DNA from: Alteromonadaceae bacterium XY-R5
GTDB taxonomy: Bacteria; Pseudomonadota; Gammaproteobacteria; Enterobacterales; Alteromonadaceae
Direction: 5' to 3'
Assembly: GCA_001660395.1 (NCBI GenBank)
Contig: LXWE01000011.1
Coordinates: 62,001 to 126,000, forward strand
DNA length: 64,000 bases
The position numbers were made by a program, and so were the translations under genes. Below, in pieces: positions 57,938 to 64,000 of the stretch. Under the pieces are notes generated by a model. That model made no database searches. It saw only the letters and a list, made by a program, of their open reading frames with translations, and was not told the origin of the DNA. How positions within the stretch are numbered: the first letter of the stretch is position 1; each line of letters starts with the position of its first letter.

Positions 57938-60598
57938 ATGACAAAACCAACCAAATTAAGCCGGGCAGTCAGAAGGGCTTGTTCTTGCGCCATTGCAGTA
58001 GGTTCATTCGGTATGATGACCAGTGTTGCTCTGGCCCAGGAAGCTGAAGTACCCGATACAGCTGCGGCCAGTGTGGAAAAAATTGTAGTCACCGGCTCAC
58101 GTGGTGCGCCGCGTTCATTGTCGGATTCGCCGGTTCCTGTCGACGTGATTACCAGTGATGAACTTACCGCGGTAGCCTTTACGGATACCAACGATGTGTT
58201 GAAAACCTTGGTGCCTTCGTATTCATTAAGCCGCCAGCCAATTTCTGATGGTGCCTCTTTTATTCGTCCCGCGTCAATGCGTGGTTTGGATACAGATAAA
58301 ACGTTGGTTTTGGTGAATTCTAAGCGTCGTCACCGCGCCGCTCTGGTGCAAATTGGCGGGTCTGGTACCCAGGGTCCTGACGTGGCCACAATCCCAACCG
58401 TCGCCTTAAAAGGCGTGGAAGTGTTGCGTGATGGTGCCGCAGCTCAGTATGGTTCGGATGCGATTGCCGGGGTGATCAACTTCCAGCTTAAAGACAATGA
58501 TGAAGGCGGCACGTTAACCTTTGATGCCGGGCAGTATTATGAGGGCGACGGTGAAAACTTTGTACTTGCTGGGAACATGGGGTTCTCTTTGGGTGATAAA
58601 GGTTTCTTAAGCCTGTCAGCTGAAATTTCTGATGCTGCACGTACCTATCGCGGTGAGCAGTACTGTGAAGAGTGGTTCTGTTTAGACCCCGAAAGTGAAT
58701 ATTATTCAGCTGAGTATATGGACGATCCTACATTTGCGGCAGGCATTGAAGATGCTTCGACGACTGATGGCAGCATCGCTCAGCCGTGGGGACAACCGGA
58801 AACTGAGGCCTACCGTTTGTTCTACAACGCCGGCTATGAAATTACCGATAAAATGAAGCTATACAGCTATGGTAACTACTCACAGAGTAAAGCCAACAGC
58901 AACTTCTATTACCGTTATCCGGGCAATGGCACCATTGAAGATATCCGCCTGTCTGATGGTTCTGTCTGGAACTTCCTGGAAATGTTCCCGGGCGGCTTTA
59001 CACCACAATTCTACGGCAAGGTTATCGATTACTCATTCCTGGGGGGATTAGAAGGCGAACTGGCTGGCGGTATCATGTATGACATCAGTGGTCGTTTTGG
59101 TCACGATGAAATTCAGTATACGCTGAAAAACACGGTTAACCCGTCAATGGGACCAGATTCACCTACGTCATTTCATCCTGGCGATCTGATCAATGAAGAG
59201 ACGCAGTTCCAGGCTGATTTCAGCAAGGAAATTGATGCTGGCTTATATATGCCGGTATTGTTCGCGTTTGGTTTGAGCTACATGGATGAATCTTATGAGC
59301 TGGTTGGCGGTGACGAAGATTCGTATACCGCAGGTGATTTCGCGACTGCGGATCCTTTCGACTTCTGTAATGATGATGGTACAGCCACCACTGAGGGCTT
59401 AGCGGTAATTGCTGCGGGGTCAACTCTGGACTGTTCTAACGAAGATGACCCCGTTTATACAGCGGTAGGCGTGGGTTCAAATGGTTTCCCTGGATACTCA
59501 CCAGCATACAGCGGTACCTACGATCGTGATTCTTATGCTGCTTACATTGACGTGAGTGCAGACATCACTGAAAAACTCTTTATGCAGGCCGCCGTGCGTT
59601 ATGAAGACTATTCAGATTTCGATTCTGAGACAGTGTGGAAACTAGCTGGTCGTTATCGTCTGACCGATGACTTCGGTATTCGCGCTTCAGTCGGTACAGG
59701 TTTCCGTGCACCTACTCCAGGTCAGCAAGGTACCACTAACGTATCAACGCGACTGCCTGAGGGCTTACCTGTTGCAACTGGCTTATTCCCCGCGGGTGGC
59801 GCGGTTGCTCAAGCCCTGGGCGCAGAGGAACTGAAACCTGAAACCTCGACTAACTATACGTTGGGCTTTACCTATGATCTCGGCAGTCTGTCGATGACAT
59901 TGGACTACTATCGTATTGATCTGGAAGATCGCATGTACGCAGTGTCAACCATGAGTGTATCAACCTATATGCCAACAGATACCTCAGACGAGGATTATGA
60001 GAGCGATCTGGATGCGTACAACAACTATCTGGCATTAGAAGAGGCGGGTGTTTCTGGTGCCAATACCATCGGTGGTGTGTTCTTCTTCCAAAACCTGTTT
60101 GATACGCGAACAGAAGGTGTGGACTTTGTGACTAGCTACAATATGGAATCGGAACTGGGTCATACTACCTATACCTTATCTGTGAACTATAACAAGACCG
60201 AGATTACGGAAGATGCTACCGGCCTGTTCAATGCCGAAGACGCTTTCGATCTGGAAAATGGTAATCCAGAATTCCGTGGTGTGTTCACGGTTAAACATAG
60301 TATGGACGCTCTGACGCTGGTTGCGCGTGCAAACTACTACGGTTCGTATGAAAACTCAGATGGTAGCAGCACGATTACCAAGATTCAGGAGTTCAGCCCG
60401 GAAGTATTGATGGATCTGGAAGCTAGCTATGCCTTCTCTGATAGCCTGAGCCTGTCGGTAGGCGCCCGTAACATCTTTGATAACTACCCGGATAAAGATG
60501 AAACTGGCGATGCTTGCTGTGGTGAAGTGTATCGTTCTGACTCTATCGTTGATTGGCAGGGGGGTTACTACTATATGCGTCTGACAGCAGCTTTCTAA
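57938..60598 (+). CDS. TonB-dependent receptor of the amine-oxidase cluster
   Basis: The 886-residue receptor has a signal peptide (basic start, ending VALAQ), a TonB box EKIVVTGS, a plug (SFIRPASMRGLDTDKTLVLVN, here cited in part: RPASMRGLDTDKTLVLVN, and EVLRDGAAAQYGSDAIAGVI) and a barrel ending YMRLTAAF. It is of the simple type without the Oar sandwich domain. Extracellular-loop cysteines occur in pairs (CEEWFC, DACCGE). ATG 57938 has GAGG upstream. It lies 132 bases after the cytochrome gene on the same strand and is followed by a terminator, so it probably belongs to the same operon. It is presumed to import the oxidase's substrate. Confidence 0.9.
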   Translation: MTKPTKLSRAVRRACSCAIAVGSFGMMTSVALAQEAEVPDTAAASVEKIVVTGSRGAPRSLSDSPVPVDVITSDELTAVAFTDTNDVLKTLVPSYSLSRQPISDGASFIRPASMRGLDTDKTLVLVNSKRRHRAALVQIGGSGTQGPDVATIPTVALKGVEVLRDGAAAQYGSDAIAGVINFQLKDNDEGGTLTFDAGQYYEGDGENFVLAGNMGFSLGDKGFLSLSAEISDAARTYRGEQYCEEWFCLDPESEYYSAEYMDDPTFAAGIEDASTTDGSIAQPWGQPETEAYRLFYNAGYEITDKMKLYSYGNYSQSKANSNFYYRYPGNGTIEDIRLSDGSVWNFLEMFPGGFTPQFYGKVIDYSFLGGLEGELAGGIMYDISGRFGHDEIQYTLKNTVNPSMGPDSPTSFHPGDLINEETQFQADFSKEIDAGLYMPVLFAFGLSYMDESYELVGGDEDSYTAGDFATADPFDFCNDDGTATTEGLAVIAAGSTLDCSNEDDPVYTAVGVGSNGFPGYSPAYSGTYDRDSYAAYIDVSADITEKLFMQAAVRYEDYSDFDSETVWKLAGRYRLTDDFGIRASVGTGFRAPTPGQQGTTNVSTRLPEGLPVATGLFPAGGAVAQALGAEELKPETSTNYTLGFTYDLGSLSMTLDYYRIDLEDRMYAVSTMSVSTYMPTDTSDEDYESDLDAYNNYLALEEAGVSGANTIGGVFFFQNLFDTRTEGVDFVTSYNMESELGHTTYTLSVNYNKTEITEDATGLFNAEDAFDLENGNPEFRGVFTVKHSMDALTLVARANYYGSYENSDGSSTITKIQEFSPEVLMDLEASYAFSDSLSLSVGARNIFDNYPDKDETGDACCGEVYRSDSIVDWQGGYYYMRLTAAF

Positions 60599-60650
60599 GC
60601 GCGCTGATTTGATATTAAGCGCCGGATTGGTAATCCGTCCGGCAATGGTT

Positions 60651-60690
60651 AAAATGGCCTCCAAATGTATTTTTGGATGGCCATTTTTGT
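60651..60690 (+). terminator. rho-independent terminator overlapping the murB start
   Basis: AAAATGGCCTCCAAA and TTTGGATGGCCATTTT pair almost perfectly with one bulged base, followed by a T-rich tail. A second small hairpin (60621-60643, GCCGGA/TCCGGC) precedes it. It ends the receptor transcript but covers the beginning of murB. Confidence 0.75.
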
Positions 60691-61697
60691 TTTCACTGAC
60701 ACCCTTACACACCTTCGGACTGCCTGCTGCAACTAAACACTTACTCATATTTGAGGATGTGCCTGCGTTACAGCATTATTTTGCACATGATCATGATGCG
60801 CGAGCCCCCTGGTGCATACTTGCGGGTGGAAGTAATACCATCTTTCTGGAAGATTTTGCTGGTATGGTGATTTGTCCAAGGCTAATGGGGATCGAATATG
60901 CTGAAACACAAGATGCGTGGAAGGTGGCCGCTGCTGCAGGAGAAAACTGGCATGCTCTGGTGGAAGCCTGTTTAGCCAAAGATATTCGAGGCCTTGAGAA
61001 TTTAGCTTTGATTCCTGGCACGGTTGGCGCTGCGCCGATCCAGAATATTGGTGCATATGGTGTCGAAGTCGAGCGTTTTATCGAACGTGTTGAGTACCTG
61101 GATATTCAGACGGGAGAATTGCGTAGTCTGCGTCGTGGAGAGTGCCAGTTTGGTTATCGCGACAGTATTTTCAAGCATGAACTGGCGGGCAAGTATTTGA
61201 TCACTAAAGTCCATTTTGCCTTTAGTAAAGACTGGCAGCCAGTGCTTGGATATGCCGAGTTGCAAAAGCTGGATGCCTCTACGGTAACCGCGGTGCAAAT
61301 TAAAGAGTGCGTGATTGCGATGCGCCAGTCCAAATTGCCGGATCCGCAAGAACAAGGCAATGCCGGCAGCTTTTTTAAAAATCCCATTATCCCAACCAAG
61401 CAATATAAGCTGCTTAAACAGGCCTATCCTGATATCCCCAGTTTTCCGGCTGAAGCGGGCTTTACCAAAGTCCCGGCGGCCTGGTTAATTCAGCAGGCCG
61501 GATTTAAAGGGCAGGAACGTGATGGGATTTGCTGCCATCCCTGCCAACCTCTGGTGTTAACTAATACTGGCAAGGGCACAGGTAAGGCGCTGGTGGCATT
61601 TGCCAAAGAGATTATTGCAAAAGTAGATGCGATGTTTGCGATTGAATTAGAGAATGAAGTCAGGCTGATGCAAGCAACAGGACTGTACGCCCTATGA
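60687..61697 (+). CDS. murB: UDP-N-acetylenolpyruvoylglucosamine reductase (probable TTG start)
   Basis: MurB reduces UDP-GlcNAc-enolpyruvate to UDP-MurNAc with NADPH and FAD. The protein is type I, with LAGGSNTIFLEDF, GLENLALIPGTVGAAPIQN, IGAYGVEVE, FGYRDSIFKHE (catalytic Arg and Tyr region), NAGSFFKNP (proton-donor Ser) and ENEVR (Glu). TTG at 60687 gives MFSLTPLHTFGL, which matches the family's start near the LHTFG motif, and GGATGG lies upstream. ATGs at 60645 and 60654 would add a hydrophobic tail encoded by the upstream terminator. The stop overlaps birA by four bases. Function is certain, start less so. Confidence 0.9.
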   Translation: MFSLTPLHTFGLPAATKHLLIFEDVPALQHYFAHDHDARAPWCILAGGSNTIFLEDFAGMVICPRLMGIEYAETQDAWKVAAAAGENWHALVEACLAKDIRGLENLALIPGTVGAAPIQNIGAYGVEVERFIERVEYLDIQTGELRSLRRGECQFGYRDSIFKHELAGKYLITKVHFAFSKDWQPVLGYAELQKLDASTVTAVQIKECVIAMRQSKLPDPQEQGNAGSFFKNPIIPTKQYKLLKQAYPDIPSFPAEAGFTKVPAAWLIQQAGFKGQERDGICCHPCQPLVLTNTGKGTGKALVAFAKEIIAKVDAMFAIELENEVRLMQATGLYAL

Positions 61698-62671
61698 GTA
61701 AACAAAGTGAGAGTGTGCGTAACCAAATCATTTTGACCCTGGTGGATGGCAAGTTTCATTCTGGCGAGGAACTTGGGGAAAGCTTGGGTATCACGCGTGC
61801 TGCCATCTCCAAATATATGAAATCACTACAGTCCCTTGGACTCGACATTTATAGTGTGACGGGAAAAGGCTACCGGTTGGCCACGCCGCTGGAACTCTTG
61901 GATCAGGAAGTGATCCAGTCGCTGCGCCAGCATTCTCAGGATACTCCTCTCGAAGTGCTGAATATTGTTGATTCCACCAACCAGTTCTTAAAGCAAAAAA
62001 TTGGTGGTTTGCGTACTGGCCATGCTTGTGTTGCTGAAGCGCAAACTGCCGGGCGGGGACGGCATGGACGTAATTGGATTTCGCCGTTTGGCGCGAACTT
62101 ATATTATTCGATGTATTGGCGCTTTGACGGCGGCTATCAGGCATTAAGTGGATTGAGCTTGGTGGTGGGCGTTGCAATTGCTAACAGCCTGAACCTGCTA
62201 GGGGTTGCGGATGTGCAGTTGAAATGGCCGAATGATGTGTATGTGTATGGGCGTAAACTTGCTGGCGTGCTGGTAGAAGTGGAAGGACAAATAGGCGGGC
62301 ATTGTGATTGTGTGATGGGCATAGGCATTAATGTTGCCATGCCAAAGGATGTTAACGGCATTACCCAGCCTTGGATAGACCTCGAGGAGATTCTCGGTGA
62401 GCGTATCGATCGCAATCGCCTGTGTGCGGTATTAGCTGATGAGTTAATTACTGTGCTGCAACAGTTTGAACGTGAACAGCTCACGCCTTTTATACAGCGT
62501 TGGTGCGAACTGGATTGTTTCCGTATGCGTCCTATTCATCTCATTAATGGTAAGCAGACAATTTCAGGCATTGGCCGTGGTATCGATAAAACGGGCGCTT
62601 TGCTATTGGAGCAAAATGGCCAGATTAAACCCTATGTTGGAGGGGAAATCAGTGTCCGCAGTGCAGAATAG
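61694..62671 (+). CDS. birA: biotin-protein ligase and biotin operon repressor
   Basis: BirA activates biotin to biotinyl-AMP, attaches it to acetyl-CoA carboxylase, and represses bio genes. The 325-residue bifunctional form has an N-terminal winged helix (about 1-65: GEELGESLGITRAAISKYMK), the ligase domain with AGRGRHGRNWISPFGANLY (the GRGRxGR adenylate loop), LKWPNDVYV and GVLVEVEGQ, and a C-terminal SH3-like domain (about 275-325). ATG 61694 overlaps the murB stop (ATGA). The conserved murB-birA pair is followed by pantothenate kinase. Confidence 0.96.
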   Translation: MSKQSESVRNQIILTLVDGKFHSGEELGESLGITRAAISKYMKSLQSLGLDIYSVTGKGYRLATPLELLDQEVIQSLRQHSQDTPLEVLNIVDSTNQFLKQKIGGLRTGHACVAEAQTAGRGRHGRNWISPFGANLYYSMYWRFDGGYQALSGLSLVVGVAIANSLNLLGVADVQLKWPNDVYVYGRKLAGVLVEVEGQIGGHCDCVMGIGINVAMPKDVNGITQPWIDLEEILGERIDRNRLCAVLADELITVLQQFEREQLTPFIQRWCELDCFRMRPIHLINGKQTISGIGRGIDKTGALLLEQNGQIKPYVGGEISVRSAE

Positions 62672-63371
62672 CTTGTTAGTTGATATTGGCAATACGGCGT
62701 TAAAGTATGCGTTGGTGAGACATTCAAGTGACGACTTAAATGTACGAAAACTGGAAGGTGACATTGAATGGTTGCAGAACATTGGCCCATGGCAGCAAAT
62801 GCTGGTAGCTAATGTGGGCAACAGCGCCCGCCTTGAAGCGCTTACGGCGTTATGCCAAACCCTGAAACGCCCGATTAAAATTATTCACACTGAAAGCGAA
62901 CATTTTGGAATTCGCTGTGGATATGAACAATTCGAGTATCTTGGAGTGGACCGCTGGCTGGCTGTTCTCGCAGCCAGAGCGATTACAGAAAAAGCCGTGG
63001 CAGTCATAGATGTTGGTACGGCGGCAACGTGTGACATAGTGGTGGAAAATCGCCACTTAGGCGGTTGGATCATGCCAGGCTTTAAATTAATGCGGGAAAG
63101 TCTTACCCGTAATACGGCAAAAGTATTTGCCGATGAACATTATCCTAACCATCTAGCGTTCGGCGAAAAAACCAGTGATTGTGTCAATTACGGATGTCTG
63201 GCTGCTCTGCAAGGCATGGTGCTAAAGGCTGAGCAGGATTTGCAACGATTGTCGCCTGACTATCAAATTATTCTCGGTGGTGGCGGCCAATATGTATTGA
63301 ACGATCTGCAGGGAGAGCATTATTTGCGTTTTGATAACCTGGTGTTACTTGGACTTAAGCGCTTTGTTTAG
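62652..63371 (+). CDS. coaX: type III pantothenate kinase (GTG start)
   Basis: CoaX phosphorylates pantothenate in the first step of coenzyme A synthesis. It needs a monovalent cation and is not feedback-inhibited like CoaA. The 239-residue ASKHA-fold protein has LLVDIGNTALKYAL (phosphate motif), the LGVDRWLAVLAA dimer segment, AVIDVGTAATCDIV with catalytic Asp, GGWIMPGFKLM and IILGGGGQYV. GTG 62652 has GGAGG about eight bases upstream, so the ORF is much shorter than the longest open frame. It overlaps the birA end by 20 bases. In E. coli the unrelated coaA occupies this slot. Confidence 0.94.
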   Translation: MSAVQNSLLVDIGNTALKYALVRHSSDDLNVRKLEGDIEWLQNIGPWQQMLVANVGNSARLEALTALCQTLKRPIKIIHTESEHFGIRCGYEQFEYLGVDRWLAVLAARAITEKAVAVIDVGTAATCDIVVENRHLGGWIMPGFKLMRESLTRNTAKVFADEHYPNHLAFGEKTSDCVNYGCLAALQGMVLKAEQDLQRLSPDYQIILGGGGQYVLNDLQGEHYLRFDNLVLLGLKRFV

Positions 63372-63464
63372 GGTTGTTTTCTCGTTGAGTTGAAGTAATT
63401 TTCTCCAACTTGGTTTGAATTTAAGCAAACAAACGCAAAATACAGACTTTTTTAGTTTTTACAC

Positions 63465-63493
63465 TTGCACCGCCCGAATCATTACTCTATTAT
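63465..63493 (+). promoter_or_regulatory. sigma70 promoter of the tRNA-tuf operon
   Basis: -35 TTGCAC (63465-63470), a 17-base spacer, -10 TATTAT (63488-63493), then a GC-rich CCGC discriminator typical of stringently controlled stable-RNA promoters. Confidence 0.8.
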
Positions 63494-63512
63494 CCGCACC
63501 ACTTGATGCAGT

Positions 63513-63588
<76 letters not shown>

Positions 63589-63598
63589 TCAATCTCTT

Positions 63599-63683
63599 GG
63601 AGGGGTTCCCGAGCGGCCAAAGGGATCAGACTGTAAATCTGACGGCTCAGCCTTCGCTGGTTCGAATCCAGCTCCCTCCACCA
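63599..63683 (+). tRNA. tyrU: tRNA-Tyr (anticodon GTA)
   Basis: 85 bases with the long variable arm of tRNA-Tyr and encoded CCA. The acceptor GGAGGGG pairs with TCCCTCC, with a terminal G-T. The anticodon GTA lies in CTGTAAA. Confidence 0.97.
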
Positions 63684-63717
63684 CTTTTCTGTGATGAGGT
63701 GGCCAGAGAATGGGTTT

Positions 63718-63793
<76 letters not shown>

Positions 63794-63800
63794 AATCAGT

Positions 63801-63876
63801 GCTGATATAGCTCAGTTGGTAGAGCGCACCCTTGGTAAGGGTGAGGTCGGCAGTTCAAATCTGCCTATCAGCACCA
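63801..63876 (+). tRNA. thrT: tRNA-Thr (anticodon GGT)
   Basis: 76 bases. The acceptor GCTGATA pairs with TATCAGC, the anticodon loop TTGGTAA reads GGT, and CCA is encoded. It is 62 bases ahead of tuf. Confidence 0.97.
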
Positions 63877-63883
63877 CATCACC

Positions 63884-63938
63884 TTTTCTCCCCAGCTCAT
63901 TTTTAAGTTTTCTTTAAATTCTTTGCTGGGGAAGAAAA
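63884..63938 (+). promoter_or_regulatory. hairpin in tuf leader covering the ribosome binding site
   Basis: CCCCAGC (63890-63896) pairs with GCTGGGG (63925-63931). The stem can continue with TTTTC against GAAAA across a one-base asymmetry, ending right before the tuf ATG. The GGGGAAG ribosome site is inside the 3' arm. Confidence 0.6.
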
Positions 63939-64000
63939 ATGGCAAAAGAAAAGTTTGAACGTACGAAACCGCACGTTAACGTAGGCACAATCGGTCACGT
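63939..64000 (+). CDS. tuf: elongation factor Tu (5' end only)
   Basis: The first 20 codons are present and read MAKEKFERTKPHVNVGTIGH, the EF-Tu N-terminus, running into the G1 region that continues outside the window. ATG 63939 has GGGGAAG upstream. The position after the four-tRNA array matches E. coli tufB. Confidence 0.97.
   Translation, partial: MAKEKFERTKPHVNVGTIGH

Overview
The window is a chromosomal segment of a marine-type gammaproteobacterium, most likely from the Alteromonadaceae or a close relative. This rests on gene order and families: an ast operon ending in a DUF1338 gene beside pabA, the pilMNOPQ-aroK-aroB-damX-dam block, mdh divergent from argR, murB-birA followed by tRNA Thr-Tyr-Gly-Thr and tuf, several TonB-dependent receptors (two Oar-like), a TorF-type porin and a GlyGly-CTERM protease. 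I see no insertion sequence, prophage, integron or CRISPR array.

Layout. 1-5 kb, minus strand: hemL (cut by the window edge) and pyrB, then a secreted zinc metalloprotease coupled to a small lipoprotein gene. 5-9 kb: a 39-residue CxxC membrane protein abutting a DUF2982 gene on the plus strand, convergent with a BarA-like hybrid histidine kinase. 9.4-11.7 kb: parC. 11.7-18.5 kb, minus strand: pabA, an HDOD gene, astC, astA, astD and a DUF1338 gene (arginine succinyltransferase route; astB and astE are absent here). 18.6-20.7 kb: a TonB receptor. 20.8-33.1 kb, minus strand: the classic pilM-N-O-P-Q, aroK, aroB, damX, dam, rpe, trpS chain. It lacks gph and is interrupted by a plus-strand TorF porin, a small exported protein and a DUF2970 gene. 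mrcA (PBP1a) diverges from pilM. 36-42 kb: malic enzyme, SulP transporter, mdh, argR and a secreted endonuclease/exonuclease/phosphatase-fold protein. 42.4-49.4 kb: two tandem paralogous Oar-like TonB receptors. 49.7-51.6 kb: uridine kinase and a concentrative nucleoside transporter. 51.8-54 kb: a 2-oxoglutarate/Fe(II)-type oxygenase and a TPR lipoprotein. 54.2-60.6 kb: a LysR regulator divergent from a three-gene set (Tat-exported flavin amine oxidase, diheme cytochrome c, TonB receptor). 60.7-64 kb: murB, birA, coaX, four tRNA genes and the start of tuf.

Two observations stand out. First, the leaders of both Oar-like receptors contain the same short stem-loop (45671-45701 and 49457-49485). 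The loop bases are conserved and the stem carries compensatory changes, while the flanking sequence has diverged. This is a candidate cis-regulatory RNA that I do not recognise. Second, the flavin amine oxidase, diheme cytochrome c, TonB receptor and LysR cluster looks like a self-contained system that imports an amine-type substrate and oxidises it in the periplasm, with electrons passed to cytochrome c rather than to oxygen. Smaller points include a hairpin that could hide the tuf ribosome binding site, a possible leaderless mrcA transcript, and a murB start codon lying inside an upstream terminator.

All assignments come from reading the sequence and recalled family knowledge. No database search was run.
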